Assembly: GCA_900546915.1 (NCBI GenBank)
Contig: UREY01000011.1
Span: forward strand, 1 to 64,000
DNA: 64,000 nucleotides
Direction of reading: 5' to 3'
Origin: an uncultured Eubacteriales bacterium
Lineage (GTDB): Bacteria > Bacillota > Clostridia > Oscillospirales > Oscillospiraceae
The notes under the pieces are model-generated. The model was given only the letters and a program-made list of their open reading frames with translations. It was not told the origin of the DNA and searched no databases. Made by a program: the position numbers and the translations under genes. This document shows positions 15,501 to 24,606 of this stretch, piece by piece. Every line of letters begins with the position of its first letter. The first letter of the stretch is position 1.

Positions 15501-18500
15501 CAGCTCCGGGAGGCCAAGCTCATGGTGGTGGAGGTCCGGGACAAGCAAACCAACGAGCTGTACTACCGGGATTACGCCACCTACCAGTTCAAGTCTCTGT
15601 GGAACAGCGCCTACTCCGCAGCGCTGCCCTCTTCTCAGTACTATTTTACCAACAGCTATTGGGACGGCACGGATCTAAACGGAAACGTGCTGCCCAGCGG
15701 TACGGAGTGTGTTTACTCCATCACCGCCTATGGAGAGGGAGACTATGGCGAAACGGTGTGGAATGAGGAGGCCGGCCGCTGGGTGACGGATTTCGAGTCC
15801 ATCGTTCCCGGCGAAAACGAGCCCACCTTCCACGGCCACGCCATGGATCTGACCGGCGACGTCATTTCCTTTGACATTCAGGTGGACACCGTGGCGCCCA
15901 AGCTGGAAAACAACACCGTCTCCGTCTATGAGGAGGACGGAAGAACCTACATGACCGGTACGGTCTACGATGACGGTTCCATCGCCTCCGTAGAAATCCA
16001 TCCTCTGGTCAAGCGGACCTATACCGATTCCACCGGTAAAGTGGTGGAGGAATACGGTCTGGACATGTATAATCCCTTTTACAGCCAGAGCATTTTCGAT
16101 CCGGACACCAAAACCTATACGTTTACCGCCGATGTGACGGAGTACACAGGCTCTTATGAATGGACCGGCAACGTGTACATCTCCTGCGGCGACTATGGCC
16201 TTAACGACCGGACCTATGCCGTGAAGGCAGATCCCACCCAGGGCCTGGTCCTGTCTCAGGTGGCGGCTCTGATGCATCCGGGCGAAGCTTTTGATCTCAT
16301 CAGCGTCAACGACAATACCGGCCTGGAGGGCCATGTCATCACCCGGACCTCCAGCAACCCCGAGGTGGCGACCATCGATGAGTTCGGCCGTGTGGAAGCG
16401 CTGGCGCCCGGCCAGACCGTCATCACCGTGAGCGCCGGGGAGGACTCCGCCGTCTGCGTCGTAGCGGTCAAGGAGCGCACCACGGAGCTGCAGGATTTCC
16501 AGCTGTCTGTGGAATCCTTCTCCGGGTTAAAGCCCAACGGCTCCATCGTGGTCAAAGCGACGGATTTGTACCCCGCCGACGCGGAGATTACCACCAAGCG
16601 GTGGGAGGTCAATGAGGACGATCCGGATTTGTACGCCGGCCTCATCACCTGCAGTCAGTACAGCTCCGACGGCCTTTCCGCCGAGCTGTACCTGAATTAC
16701 AGCGCTACGGGAGACCCGGATATCCTCATTCCCGGCGCTTCCGCTACTCTGGAGGTTACCCTCAATGGGGTGACTCGGACGATGAAAATCGACTGGGAGG
16801 ATCTGTATACGAACAGCTCCGATGAGGACTTGGTCTCCGGGCTGAGCTATGGCGACCAGAGCGTATATGTAACCCAGGGCAGCACCGCCACCCTGGTTGC
16901 CAAGTATAACGATACCGCCGCCCATATTGTTGCGCCTGTGGCCCTGTGCACGGCCAAGGATTACAATTCCAGCAGCGACCATACTCTGGACCCGGCTGAA
17001 GGCCTAATTTTGGACGGCCCCGATTTCTGCGGCGTAAACAGCAGCTGGACCGGTAAGCTGGTCCATGAGGAGGGCTACGCCCTGCCCGAGTCCATCCGCG
17101 TCTTCACCCGCTATGAAAGCGGCTACGAGTACGAGATGACCAACAGCTGGCGGAAGGACTTTACCTACGACAGCCGGACCGGAGAAATCCAGGTGTACTT
17201 TACCCCTCCCTCTCGGACCAACACCTTGGTCATCCGGGCCGACGGCGTCGTGTCTCCGGGAAATCCCGCCGGGACATCCAGCGGAACGGTCTATGAACGT
17301 CCCACAGACGTTTACGGTCCCTTTGACTGGGAGATTGTCTCCGGCCGGGGCGAGTTGACCACGGAAGAAGGCGTGAACATCAACGGTACCGTGTTGAACG
17401 CGGCCTATTACACGCCCAGCGAGCCCGGCATCAGCTACATCCGGGCCACCACAAAAGACGGTCAATATTCTCTGGATTTCGCCGTCGTCTCCGAGGCGAT
17501 CTTGCCGGAGAAGCTGGAGCTGGATACCAACCGTATGACCCTGTCCGTGGCTGAAAGCCGGAGCTTGTCCGCCGTGCTTTCTCCCACGCCCACCCTGGAA
17601 AAGCATACCGGCGTACAGTGGGAATCCTTTGATCCCGGCGTGGCTACCGTGGACGAAACCGGTACGGTCACCGGCGTTTCTCAGGGCTATGCCTACATCC
17701 GGGCCGTCTCTCAGGCCACAGGCGTCCAGGATTACTGCATCGTAGAGGTGCTGCCCTGCGCCCATGAGAAGACCAAAACCGAGACCGTACCCGCCACCTG
17801 TACCGAGGACGGCTCCGTCACCGTGACCTGCGAGGTCTGCGGCGCGGTTGTCTCCCGGGAAATCCTGCCCAAGGGCCACCAATACGAGGCCGTGGTCACG
17901 GCGCCCACCTGCACCGAGGGCGGATACACCACCTACACCTGCTCCGTCTGCGGCGACAGCTATGTGGACGATCACACAGACGCCCTGGGCCATGACTTCC
18001 AGGTCACGGTTGTGGAGGCCCAAGAGGGGGCCGAAGGGTATACCCAGCACACCTGCCTGCGCTGCGGCTACTCCTACCGGGACGGCTTCACCGAGGCTCT
18101 GGCGTGCCCCTCCGCCCACTTTACAGACGTGGACACCGGCAGATGGTATCACGAGGGCGTGGACTTCGCCGTTTCCAACGGCCTGATGAAGGGCGTGAGC
18201 GATACACAGTTCCGGCCCGAGGGAATCCTGACCCGGGGCCAAATCGTGACCATCCTGTACCGCCTGGCCGGTGAGCCGGAGAGCGAAGGGACGGCGCCCT
18301 TCACCGACGTCTCCGGCGGCCGGTATTACGCCGAGGCCGTGGCCTGGGCCTATGAGGCCGGAATCGGAAAGGGCCTGACCGATACGGTCTTCGCCCCCAA
18401 CGCCCCCGTAACCCGGGAGCAGCTGGTTACCTTCCTGGCGCGTTACGCTCAGTTCGCCGGGGAAGAGATTTCCGTCACGGGCGACCTGACCGGCTATCCC

Positions 18501-18662
18501 GACGCATCCGGCATCAGCAGCTACGCCGTGACGCCCATGACCTGGGCCGTGGAGCAAGGGCTGCTGAAGGGCATGGAAGGAAGATTGGCCCCCAAGGGTA
18601 CGGCGACCCGGGCGCAAATTGCCACCATCTTGCAGCGTTACTGCGAAGCCTTCTCCAAATAA
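12546..18662 (+). CDS. Very large secreted subtilisin-like (S8, lactocepin/C5a-peptidase type) protease with SLH repeats
   Basis: 2,038 residues. A signal peptide covers about residues 1-23. An S8 domain has catalytic Asp213 (AVLDTGLD), His318 (DHGTHVSG) and Ser685 (SGTSMAAPH); the long gap between His and Ser holds a PA-like insert (about 450-620), as in cell-envelope proteases of lactobacilli and streptococci. Fn3-like and Ig-like (Big2) domains follow to about 1730. A cysteine-rich region has three repeats of C-x2-C-type motifs (about 1738-1855), and three SLH repeats (about 1858-2035) should attach the protein to wall polymers. It probably digests extracellular proteins or peptides for the amino-acid fermentation seen elsewhere in the window. 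AAAGGAAG precedes the ATG; it is a single-gene unit. Confidence 0.92.
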   Translation: MKRILSLLLVAALLIGLAPVALATGGEPDRDAQILTADEVSGTPRLDELDPQTRDAAQTPAYEPDEMVTVIVELAEAPTLDRYEAAPGLAGEAVSQYLASSAVKTRRSALLGGQDAMVQSISRRTGTQVEVVSRWTDLLNAMAIQIPYGQLETIRSMDGVKRAYVEHVYERPEEELSTDAIPGTYGCSYNMVGLGQVWEAGFTGKGMLVAVLDTGLDLNYTSWGSVQDPVTGVRRVHEAFTDDSFLHDPADSEEGWDLRYTGESLRLFLESTQLQSTTGADGDKITYSNNALYKNRKVPYACDYADGDINVQPAGSDHGTHVSGTVAGYAESEEGEILFSGVAPDAQILAMKVFPDSDSGAPETAILNALEDAASLGADVVNLSLGSDNGFAEDDAAANEAYARLQETGIIFMTSAGNAAYSSANNQYGGYPLVSDPEISMMSAPAVYSSNLSVASIDNTIAAQSVLVWTDGEGAEHKAAFSDTTEIAMKYKFAGKEPVEIIPVDGYGTYNDYAAAGFNNGYNGGKTGVALVKRGGGISFLDKINNAMSFSGVNWDGTAYGVLAVIVYDEDPNATDLIYMSTDGVYITSAFISGKDGHAIVEAAQSGKVTMTVLAEDEIVSSDTGYQMSVFSSWGAGPGLELKPEITAPGGNIWSAVVDQTYSPQDPGGYYDDYTGAYGMMSGTSMAAPHMTGLAALVEQYVQESLQITSKTAASSLTSQLLVSTALPQKDPEGVYYSPRLQGAGLVNAAGAVTTPAYISVAGQNVGKLELKDDPEKTGRYTMNFEVHNLTDEPLTYTAKAAVLRPDTGTAESRWGEASVMLDSDVLLREVDLGTVTVPASGSVQVSKTVTLTQEEKALLDSLFANGAYVEGFVILTDSTGEHPQIGLPFLAFYGDWTAAPIFDSSMWYDTPEDGENVRNNPSTWATSILGSVMLSEGSAIGFVDLGQNMFDSRSNEQSVYHQENFAISPNGDGYLDQIDDFILYQLREAKLMVVEVRDKQTNELYYRDYATYQFKSLWNSAYSAALPSSQYYFTNSYWDGTDLNGNVLPSGTECVYSITAYGEGDYGETVWNEEAGRWVTDFESIVPGENEPTFHGHAMDLTGDVISFDIQVDTVAPKLENNTVSVYEEDGRTYMTGTVYDDGSIASVEIHPLVKRTYTDSTGKVVEEYGLDMYNPFYSQSIFDPDTKTYTFTADVTEYTGSYEWTGNVYISCGDYGLNDRTYAVKADPTQGLVLSQVAALMHPGEAFDLISVNDNTGLEGHVITRTSSNPEVATIDEFGRVEALAPGQTVITVSAGEDSAVCVVAVKERTTELQDFQLSVESFSGLKPNGSIVVKATDLYPADAEITTKRWEVNEDDPDLYAGLITCSQYSSDGLSAELYLNYSATGDPDILIPGASATLEVTLNGVTRTMKIDWEDLYTNSSDEDLVSGLSYGDQSVYVTQGSTATLVAKYNDTAAHIVAPVALCTAKDYNSSSDHTLDPAEGLILDGPDFCGVNSSWTGKLVHEEGYALPESIRVFTRYESGYEYEMTNSWRKDFTYDSRTGEIQVYFTPPSRTNTLVIRADGVVSPGNPAGTSSGTVYERPTDVYGPFDWEIVSGRGELTTEEGVNINGTVLNAAYYTPSEPGISYIRATTKDGQYSLDFAVVSEAILPEKLELDTNRMTLSVAESRSLSAVLSPTPTLEKHTGVQWESFDPGVATVDETGTVTGVSQGYAYIRAVSQATGVQDYCIVEVLPCAHEKTKTETVPATCTEDGSVTVTCEVCGAVVSREILPKGHQYEAVVTAPTCTEGGYTTYTCSVCGDSYVDDHTDALGHDFQVTVVEAQEGAEGYTQHTCLRCGYSYRDGFTEALACPSAHFTDVDTGRWYHEGVDFAVSNGLMKGVSDTQFRPEGILTRGQIVTILYRLAGEPESEGTAPFTDVSGGRYYAEAVAWAYEAGIGKGLTDTVFAPNAPVTREQLVTFLARYAQFAGEEISVTGDLTGYPDASGISSYAVTPMTWAVEQGLLKGMEGRLAPKGTATRAQIATILQRYCEAFSK

Positions 18663-18670
18663 TTTCCCCC

Positions 18671-18706
18671 ATGCCCCAGGGCGCGCTTGCCCTGGGGCAT
18701 TTATAA
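18671..18706 (+). terminator. Intrinsic terminator after the S8 protease
   Basis: ATGCCCCAGGGC (18671-18682), GCGCTT loop, GCCCTGGGGCAT (18689-18700), then TTATAATT. Confidence 0.75.
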
Positions 18707-18984
18707 TTGGTGGCGCAAGGTCCGAAGGGGGACTGTAACGCCGCTGAGGGGGGAAGAGAAGGGTACGGCCCCTACAGACTGCGGGAAGTGCCGTCCAAGC
18801 GGCGATGGGCCGTCCCGAAAATCTGCCGCAGGAAGAGGAACCCCAATCGGGAATCGTTGTTGTTTTTGGGTATAGTTTGCAGCGAGGGGGACCGCCGGAT
18901 GCCGCAGGGCAGGCGAGGCGGCGTGAGGGGGAGGAAAAACCCCCTCCGGCTCCATGGAGGCAAAAAATTTTATCAAAATTTCCC
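18707..18984. other. Intergenic stretch with nothing recognised
   Basis: About 280 bp, purine-rich on the plus strand. Only a small GAGGGGG/CCCCCTC hairpin near 18926-18949 was noted. No supported ORF, tRNA or repeat. Confidence 0.4.
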
Positions 18985-19013
18985 TTGACATGGAATCCAA
19001 ATTGTTGTATTAT
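18985..19013 (+). promoter_or_regulatory. Promoter of the ribosomal-protein supercluster
   Basis: Perfect TTGACA (18985-18990), 17-bp spacer, TATTAT (19008-19013). Confidence 0.75.
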
Positions 19014-19019
19014 AGGAAA

Positions 19020-19284
19020 GCGCGTGTGGGTGAACTCTGCGCGCAGAATGCGATGATGTAGGAGATTGCGGCGAAAGCCGGTAACTTCTGCGGAGTATGT
19101 CCGGTCATCGGGCGGCTGAACGGTCCTGCTTGCGCCTGCGTATATCGCTGCGCCTGGGGGAGAAGGTCGGCTTGCGTCGGCCATTTTTCATTGGCGAGAA
19201 TGATACGCACGGCGGCGCGGACAGGAAGTTCGACCGTACCCAGCCACAAAAACTGAGTACGTTTTTCAAGGAGGAAATTGCAAC
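19020..19284 (+). promoter_or_regulatory. Long 5' leader of rpsJ, possible autoregulatory r-protein leader
   Basis: About 265 nt of untranslated RNA between the promoter and the rpsJ ATG, GC-rich with repeated TCGGC and GCGCC segments that could fold. In other bacteria, leaders of this operon are bound by L4. I cannot match a known Rfam motif by eye, so control is inferred only from length and position. Confidence 0.35.
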
Positions 19285-19593
19285 ATGGCAAACCAAATGA
19301 TCAGAATCCGGCTGAAGGCCTATGATCACCAGCTCATCGACGCCAGCGCGGCGAAGATTGTGGAGACCGCCAAGCGCAACGGCGCTTCCGTCTCCGGCCC
19401 CATCCCCCTGCCGACCAAGAAAGAGGTCGTCACCATCCTGCGGGCCGTCCATAAGTACAAGGATTCCCGCGAGCAGTTCGAGCGCAGAACCCACAAGAGA
19501 TTGATCGATATCCTCAACCCCAACCAGAAGACCGTGGAGTCCTTGATGTCCCTGGATCTGCCGGCTGGCGTTGAGATTGAGATAAAGCTGTAA
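19285..19593 (+). CDS. rpsJ: 30S ribosomal protein S10
   Basis: 102 residues, standard length. The family pattern [14 protein letters not shown] is at the N-terminus, and [16 protein letters not shown] near residues 67-82. S10 lies in the 30S head and, as NusE, joins the antitermination complex. AAGGAGG precedes the ATG. First gene of the S10-spc-alpha cluster, as in other Firmicutes that have split off the str operon. Confidence 0.97.
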   Translation: MANQMIRIRLKAYDHQLIDASAAKIVETAKRNGASVSGPIPLPTKKEVVTILRAVHKYKDSREQFERRTHKRLIDILNPNQKTVESLMSLDLPAGVEIEIKL

Positions 19594-19712
19594 TTCCCTC
19601 GTCAGGATGCGCAGCTTGCCCGCCACAGTCTGTCAATAGGACGGACGGGTCATGTTGCCGGCAGTTGCCCAATGGCTGCCGCCAACCAATAACCTAAAAA
19701 GGAGAAGAAAAC

Positions 19713-20432
19713 ATGCAAAAAGCAATCATCGGCAAAAAAGTGGGCATGACCCAGATCTTCGATGAGAGCGGCAAGGTCATTCCGGTCACCGTCATCGAGG
19801 CCGGCCCCTGTGTCGTGACCCAGAAGAAAACCCTGGAACAAGACGGTTACGTTTCCGTGCAGCTGGGCTTTGAGAATGCGAAGGAGTCCAAGCTGTCCAA
19901 GCCCGAGGCCGGCCACCTGAAGAAAGCCGGCGTAGAGCTCAAAAAGCACCTGAAGGAGTTTAAGCTGGACGCCGCTGCGGACTTGAACGTGGGCGACGTG
20001 ATCAAGGCCGATACCTTCGCCGCCGGCGACAAGGTAGACGTGGCCGGCATCTCCAAGGGCCACGGCTATCAGGGTGTCGTCAAGCGCTGGAACGCCGGAC
20101 GGACTCCCATGACCCACGGCGGCGGCCCTGTGCACCGCCACGCCGGCTCTATGGGCTCCTCCTCCGACCCCTCCCGGATTTTTAAGGGCAAGATCGGCGC
20201 CGGCCAGATGGGCGTGGAGCGGGTCACCATTCAGAATCTGGATGTGGTGAAGGTGGACAGCGAGCTGAATATGCTGGTCATCCGCGGCGCCATTCCCGGC
20301 CCCAAGGGCGGGCTGGTCTATGTGAAGTCCACCGTCAAGCACAACAAGGTCAAGCGCGGCGACGCCGGTATCAGCAAGAACCCGCAGAAGGCTTCCGGCC
20401 GGAATCCCCAGAAGGCTTCCGCCAGAGGCTAA
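19713..20432 (+). CDS. rplC: 50S ribosomal protein L3
   Basis: 239 residues, about 25-30 longer than Bacillus L3. [26 protein letters not shown] at the start and the central RMTHGGG-like region ([19 protein letters not shown]) that reaches the peptidyl-transferase centre are typical. The extra C-terminal tail contains two copies of NPQKAS (about 225-237), a lineage-specific basic extension. It lies 119 bp after rpsJ, the largest gap in the S10 part; AAGGAG precedes the ATG. Confidence 0.97.
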   Translation: MQKAIIGKKVGMTQIFDESGKVIPVTVIEAGPCVVTQKKTLEQDGYVSVQLGFENAKESKLSKPEAGHLKKAGVELKKHLKEFKLDAAADLNVGDVIKADTFAAGDKVDVAGISKGHGYQGVVKRWNAGRTPMTHGGGPVHRHAGSMGSSSDPSRIFKGKIGAGQMGVERVTIQNLDVVKVDSELNMLVIRGAIPGPKGGLVYVKSTVKHNKVKRGDAGISKNPQKASGRNPQKASARG

Positions 20433-20451
20433 GGAAAGGAGAGCTTAAATC

Positions 20452-21075
20452 ATGCCTAAGACGATTGTTTACGATATGTCCGGCAAGCAGGTCGGCGAGA
20501 TCGAACTCTCCGAAGCTTTGTTCGGCATCGAGCCCAACGAGTCTGTGGTCCACGACGTGGTCAAGAACCACCTGGCCAACTGCCGTCAGGGCACCCAGTC
20601 CGCTCTGACCCGCGCCGAGGTCTCCGGCGGCGGCAAGAAGCCCTGGAGACAGAAGGGAACCGGCCGGGCCCGTCAGGGCAGCACCCGGGCTCCCCAGTGG
20701 ACCCACGGCGGCGTGGTATTCGCCCCGAAGCCCCGGGATTACAGCTACCGTCTGAACAAGAAGGTCAGACGCCTGGCTTTGAAGTCCGTTCTCAGCGCCA
20801 AAGCGGCCGCGCAGGACATCGTGGTCATCGATTCCATTCAGATGAATGAGATCAAGACCAAGGAATTCGCCAAGTTCCTGTCCGCCGTTCATGCCGAGAG
20901 CAAGCCCCTGGTGGTCACCGCCGAGCCCAATGCCAATGTGCTCCGGTCCGGCCGGAACATCCCCGGCTGCGAGATCACCTTTGCCAACCTCATCAATGTC
21001 TATGACATTTTGAACGCCAAGAAGCTGGTTCTGGATCAGGCCGCCCTGGCCAAGATCGAGGAGGTGTTCGCGTAA
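20452..21075 (+). CDS. rplD: 50S ribosomal protein L4
   Basis: 207 residues. The extended loop KKPWRQKGTGRARQGSTRAP (about 63-82) reaches the exit tunnel and is diagnostic; macrolide-resistance changes occur there in other bacteria. L4 is the usual translational/transcriptional regulator of the S10 operon, which may involve the long rpsJ leader. The stop overlaps the rplW start by one base (TAATG). Confidence 0.97.
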   Translation: MPKTIVYDMSGKQVGEIELSEALFGIEPNESVVHDVVKNHLANCRQGTQSALTRAEVSGGGKKPWRQKGTGRARQGSTRAPQWTHGGVVFAPKPRDYSYRLNKKVRRLALKSVLSAKAAAQDIVVIDSIQMNEIKTKEFAKFLSAVHAESKPLVVTAEPNANVLRSGRNIPGCEITFANLINVYDILNAKKLVLDQAALAKIEEVFA

Positions 21076-21371
21076 TGAAGAACGCTTACGATATCATCAT
21101 CAAGCCGGTGATCACGGAGCAGTCCATGGAGTCCGTGGCCGACAAGCGGTATGTTTTCCGGGTCGCCCTGGACGCCAACAAAATTGAGATCAAGCAGGCC
21201 GTCGAGGAGATCTTCGGCGTCAAGGTGGCGAAGGTCAACACCATCCGGATGCTGGGCAAGAAAAAGCGCACCGGCTCGTATCCCGAAGGCCGCCGCGCCG
21301 CCTACAAAAAGGCCATGGTGACCCTGACGGCCGATTCCAAGACCATCGAGTTCTTCGAGGGTATGGTCTAA
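21075..21371 (+). CDS. rplW: 50S ribosomal protein L23
   Basis: 98 residues. YDIIIKPVITEQSM at the N-terminus and KVAKVNTIRMLGKKKR in the middle are L23 signatures. It sits at the tunnel exit and docks trigger factor and SRP. Starts within the rplD stop codon, so translation is coupled; the Shine-Dalgarno (GAGGTG) is inside rplD. Confidence 0.96.
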   Translation: MKNAYDIIIKPVITEQSMESVADKRYVFRVALDANKIEIKQAVEEIFGVKVAKVNTIRMLGKKKRTGSYPEGRRAAYKKAMVTLTADSKTIEFFEGMV

Positions 21372-21401
21372 TTCAAATCTCAATAAAGGAGCGTAACGCA
21401 A

Positions 21402-22238
21402 ATGGCTATCAAAACATTTAAGCCTTATACCCCGGCGCGCAGAAATATGACCGTTTCTGCCTTCGACGGCGTGGATAAAAAGGCCAAACCTGAGCGCAGC
21501 CTGGTTGAGACCCTGAAGAAGAACTCCGGTCGCAACAGCTACGGCAGAATTACCGTCCGCCACCGCGGCGGCGGCAACAAGCGGAAATACCGCATCATCG
21601 ACTTCAAGCGGAACAAGACGGATATGACCGCCGAGGTGCTCCGCCTGGAATATGACCCCAACCGCAGCGCGTTCATCGCCCTGGTGCAATACGAGGACGG
21701 GGAGCTGCGCTACATCCTGGCTCCCAACGGCCTGAAGGCCGGAGACAAGGTCGTCTCCTCCGCCACGGCCGATATTAAGCCCGGCAACTGCCTGCCCATC
21801 GCCAACATCCCCGTGGGTACCGTGATCCACAATGTGGAGCTGAATCCCGGTCGGGGCGCACAGCTGGTCCGCTCCGCCGGAGCCGCCGCCCAGCTCATGG
21901 CCAAGGACGGCGCGCTGGCCCAGGTCCGCCTGCCCTCCGGCGAGGTGCGGTATGTGCGGATGAATTGCACGGCCTGCATCGGTCAGGTGGGCAATCTGGA
22001 TCATGAGAACATCCACATCGGTAAGGCCGGCCGGACCCGTCACATGGGCATCCGTCCCACGGTGCGCGGCTCGGTTATGAACCCCAACGATCACCCCCAC
22101 GGCGGCGGCGAGGGCCGCGCTCCGGTCGGCCGTCCGGGCCCTGTGACTCCCTGGGGCAAGCCGGCTATGGGCTACAAGACCCGTAAGACGAAGAATCCCA
22201 CCAACAAGTTCATCGTCAAGGGCAGAAACGCCAAGTAA
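21402..22238 (+). CDS. rplB: 50S ribosomal protein L2
   Basis: 278 residues, normal length. [16 protein letters not shown] at the start and the highly conserved [15 protein letters not shown] block (about 224-238), which contains the histidine important for peptidyl transfer, are present. AAAGGAG precedes the ATG. Central 23S rRNA-binding protein of the 50S subunit. Confidence 0.98.
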   Translation: MAIKTFKPYTPARRNMTVSAFDGVDKKAKPERSLVETLKKNSGRNSYGRITVRHRGGGNKRKYRIIDFKRNKTDMTAEVLRLEYDPNRSAFIALVQYEDGELRYILAPNGLKAGDKVVSSATADIKPGNCLPIANIPVGTVIHNVELNPGRGAQLVRSAGAAAQLMAKDGALAQVRLPSGEVRYVRMNCTACIGQVGNLDHENIHIGKAGRTRHMGIRPTVRGSVMNPNDHPHGGGEGRAPVGRPGPVTPWGKPAMGYKTRKTKNPTNKFIVKGRNAK

Positions 22239-22253
22239 GGAGGATATGAACGA

Positions 22254-22532
22254 ATGAGCAGAAGTATTAAAAAAGGCCCTTTCGTGGCGCCCGAGCTGCT
22301 GAAGCGGGTCGAGGAGCTGAACAAGGCCGGTGAAAAGAAGGTTCTGAAGACCTGGTCCAGAGCCTCCACCATTTTCCCCTCCTTCGTCGGTCATACCATC
22401 GCCGTCCACGACGGCCGCAAGCATGTCCCTGTCTATATCACCGAAGACATGGTGGGCCATAAGCTGGGCGAATTCGTTCCCACCAGAACCTTCCGGGGCC
22501 ACTCTGGCAGCAAGACCACCAACTCGAAGTAA
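22254..22532 (+). CDS. rpsS: 30S ribosomal protein S19
   Basis: 92 residues. [10 protein letters not shown] at the N-terminus and the [18 protein letters not shown] block (about 65-82) are diagnostic. Binds 16S rRNA in the head with S13. AAGGAGG sits 12 nt upstream of the ATG, in the 15-bp gap after rplB. Confidence 0.97.
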   Translation: MSRSIKKGPFVAPELLKRVEELNKAGEKKVLKTWSRASTIFPSFVGHTIAVHDGRKHVPVYITEDMVGHKLGEFVPTRTFRGHSGSKTTNSK

Positions 22533-22544
22533 GGAGGAACTGGA

Positions 22545-22880
22545 ATGGAAGCCTTAGCACATGTGAAATACGTCCGCATGTCTCCCCGGAAAGTGAAGCT
22601 GCTGTGCGACATGATCCGCGGCAAGGACGTGAAGATCGCCACTGCGTACCTGATGCAGACTCCCAAGGCTGCTTCCGAGCCCATGCTGAAGCTCCTGAAG
22701 AGCGCTGTGGCCAATGCCGAGCACAACAACGGGATGAATGTGGAGAACCTGTACGTCTCCACCGTGGTGGCCAACCCCGGCCCCACCCTGAAGCGCGGCA
22801 TGCCCCGGGCAAAGGGCAGTTACAATCGGATTCTCAAGAGAACCACTCACATCACCATCGGTGTGAGTGAGAAGGCTTAA
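22545..22880 (+). CDS. rplV: 50S ribosomal protein L22
   Basis: 111 residues. [18 protein letters not shown] (about 8-25) and [13 protein letters not shown], the beta-hairpin that lines the exit tunnel (about 80-92), identify it. AAGGAGG precedes the ATG. No unusual feature. Confidence 0.97.
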   Translation: MEALAHVKYVRMSPRKVKLLCDMIRGKDVKIATAYLMQTPKAASEPMLKLLKSAVANAEHNNGMNVENLYVSTVVANPGPTLKRGMPRAKGSYNRILKRTTHITIGVSEKA

Positions 22881-22893
22881 GCAGGAGGTAGCT

Positions 22894-23682
22894 ATGGGAC
22901 AGAAAGTTAATCCCCATGGACTGCGCGTTGGCGTGATCAAGGATTGGGACTCCCGCTGGTATGCCCGCGCCGACCAGGTGGGCAATCTGGTTGTGGAGGA
23001 CTACAACATCCGCAAGTATCTGAAGAACAAGCTCTATTCCGCCGGCATCGCCAAAATCGAGATCGAGCGGAACAACGCGAGAGTCAAAATCAACATTCAT
23101 TGCTCCCGCCCCGGCGTCGTCATCGGCAAGGCCGGCGCGGAGATCGAAAACCTGCGCAAGGATATGGAAGCCCGTCTGGGCAAGAGCGTGAACCTGAATA
23201 TCGTAGAGGTTCGCAGCCCCGATCTGAGCGCGCAGCTGGTGGCTGAGAACATCGCCCAGCAGCTGGAGAAGCGTATTTCCTTCCGCCGGGCCATGAAGAA
23301 GGCCATGCAGCAGGCCACCCGTCTGGGCGCCAAGGGCATCAAGGTCACCTGCGGCGGCCGTCTGGGCGGCGCGGAAATCGCCCGCTCCGAGTCCTATCAC
23401 GAGGGCACCATCCCCCTGCAGACCATCCGGGCCGACATTGAGTACGGCTTTGCCGAAGCCGCCACCACCTACGGCCGCATCGGCGTCAAGGTCTGGATCT
23501 ACAAGGGCGAGGTGCTGAACACCACCCTGCGCGCACCTGCGCCGGAGCCCGCACCTGCTCGCCGGGATCGCCGGGACAACCGCCGCGGAGACCGCCGGGA
23601 CGGCGGCCGCGGCTACCGGGGTGACCGGAGAGACGGCGGCGAGCGCAGCCACAATAATCGCCGGGAAGGAGGCAACCGCTGA
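22894..23682 (+). CDS. rpsC: 30S ribosomal protein S3 with Arg/Gly-rich tail
   Basis: 262 residues, longer than the usual 215-235. [24 protein letters not shown] is classic S3; the KH domain ([17 protein letters not shown], about 69-85) and the C-terminal S3 domain follow. After about residue 215 there is a low-complexity tail of repeated Arg-Asp, Arg-Gly and Gly-Gly units ([18 protein letters not shown]), likely disordered and RNA-binding. ATG 22894 follows GCAGGAGG; the in-frame alternative nine codons earlier overlaps rplV and lacks a ribosome-binding site. The stop overlaps the rplP start by one base. Confidence 0.97.
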   Translation: MGQKVNPHGLRVGVIKDWDSRWYARADQVGNLVVEDYNIRKYLKNKLYSAGIAKIEIERNNARVKINIHCSRPGVVIGKAGAEIENLRKDMEARLGKSVNLNIVEVRSPDLSAQLVAENIAQQLEKRISFRRAMKKAMQQATRLGAKGIKVTCGGRLGGAEIARSESYHEGTIPLQTIRADIEYGFAEAATTYGRIGVKVWIYKGEVLNTTLRAPAPEPAPARRDRRDNRRGDRRDGGRGYRGDRRDGGERSHNNRREGGNR

Positions 23683-24116
23683 TGTTAATGCCCAAGAGAG
23701 TGAAGTACCGCAAGGTCCAGCGCGGCCGGATGACCGGCGTCGCCTCCCGCGGAAACAAGGTGGTCTACGGTGAGTACGGCATTCAGGCCATGGAGCCCGG
23801 CTGGATCACCGGCAATCAGATTGAAGCCGCCCGTATCGCCATGACCCGTTACACCAAGCGCGGCGGCAAGGTTTGGATCAAGATTTTCCCCGACAAGCCC
23901 ATTACCAAAAAGGCTTTGGGCGTTCGTATGGGTTCCGGTAAAGGCGCGCCCGAGACCTGGGTGGCCGTTGTCAAGAACCAGAAGGTGATGTTTGAGATCG
24001 GCGGCGTGAGCGAGGAAGTGGCCCGGGAGGCCCTGCGTCTGGCTCAGCACAAGCTGCCCATCAAGACCCGCATCGTCAAGAAGGAAGACCTGGATACTGA
24101 GATTGGTGGTGAATGA
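23682..24116 (+). CDS. rplP: 50S ribosomal protein L16
   Basis: 144 residues. [11 protein letters not shown] (compare MLLPKRVKYRR of Bacillus) supports the ATG at 23682, coupled to the rpsC stop; AAGGAGG lies 9 nt upstream. [16 protein letters not shown] and [16 protein letters not shown] are L16 signatures near the A-site and central protuberance. Confidence 0.97.
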   Translation: MLMPKRVKYRKVQRGRMTGVASRGNKVVYGEYGIQAMEPGWITGNQIEAARIAMTRYTKRGGKVWIKIFPDKPITKKALGVRMGSGKGAPETWVAVVKNQKVMFEIGGVSEEVAREALRLAQHKLPIKTRIVKKEDLDTEIGGE

Positions 24117-24313
24117 TGATGAAGGCAACAGAAATCCGTAAGATGTCCGTTTCGGATCTGGAGGCCAAGCTGGCCGACCTGAAGAAGGATCTCTTCTTCC
24201 TGCGTATGCAGCACGCCACCAACCAGCTGGACAATCCCATTAAGATCAGCGCTGTCAAGAAGGACATTGCCCGCATCAAAACTATTATTCGTGAGAAAGA
24301 GACCAAGGTCTGA
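24113..24313 (+). CDS. rpmC: 50S ribosomal protein L29
   Basis: 66 residues. [28 protein letters not shown] matches the helical hairpin of L29. It overlaps rplP by 4 bp in an ATGATGATG run, so starts at 24113, 24116 (other frame) or 24119 are hard to separate; 24113 and 24119 share the frame. Sits at the tunnel exit beside L23. Confidence 0.94.
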   Translation: MMMKATEIRKMSVSDLEAKLADLKKDLFFLRMQHATNQLDNPIKISAVKKDIARIKTIIREKETKV

Positions 24314-24327
24314 GGAGGTAAGCGAAC

Positions 24328-24591
24328 ATGAGTGAAAATACAAGAGCTTTCCGGAAAACCAGAGTTGGTCAGGTCGTCTCCGATAAGATGGACAAGACCA
24401 TTGTGGTGGCCATTGAGGACAGCGTGCAGCATCCTTTGTATAAGAAGATCCTGAAGCGGACCTATAAGCTGAAGGCCCACGACGAGAACAATCAGTGCGG
24501 CGTTGGCGATACCGTGGAGGTTATGGAGACCCGGCCTCTGTCCAAGGACAAGAGATGGAGACTGGTCAGAATCATTGAAAAGGCTAAGTAA
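24328..24591 (+). CDS. rpsQ: 30S ribosomal protein S17
   Basis: 87 residues, OB-fold. [21 protein letters not shown] at the start and [15 protein letters not shown] near the end are characteristic. GAGGAGG precedes the ATG, 14 bp after rpmC. Confidence 0.97.
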   Translation: MSENTRAFRKTRVGQVVSDKMDKTIVVAIEDSVQHPLYKKILKRTYKLKAHDENNQCGVGDTVEVMETRPLSKDKRWRLVRIIEKAK

Positions 24592-24606
24592 GGAGGTCGG
24601 ACAACG

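Noticed and set aside
12468..15548. 1,026-codon open frame on the minus strand opposite the S8 protease
   Set aside because: Low-complexity His/Gly/Val/Leu product without motifs. It is an antisense shadow of a GC-rich coding gene, as are similar long minus frames opposite pheT (6267-8495), rpsH-rpsE (26212-28176) and secY (28270-30030).
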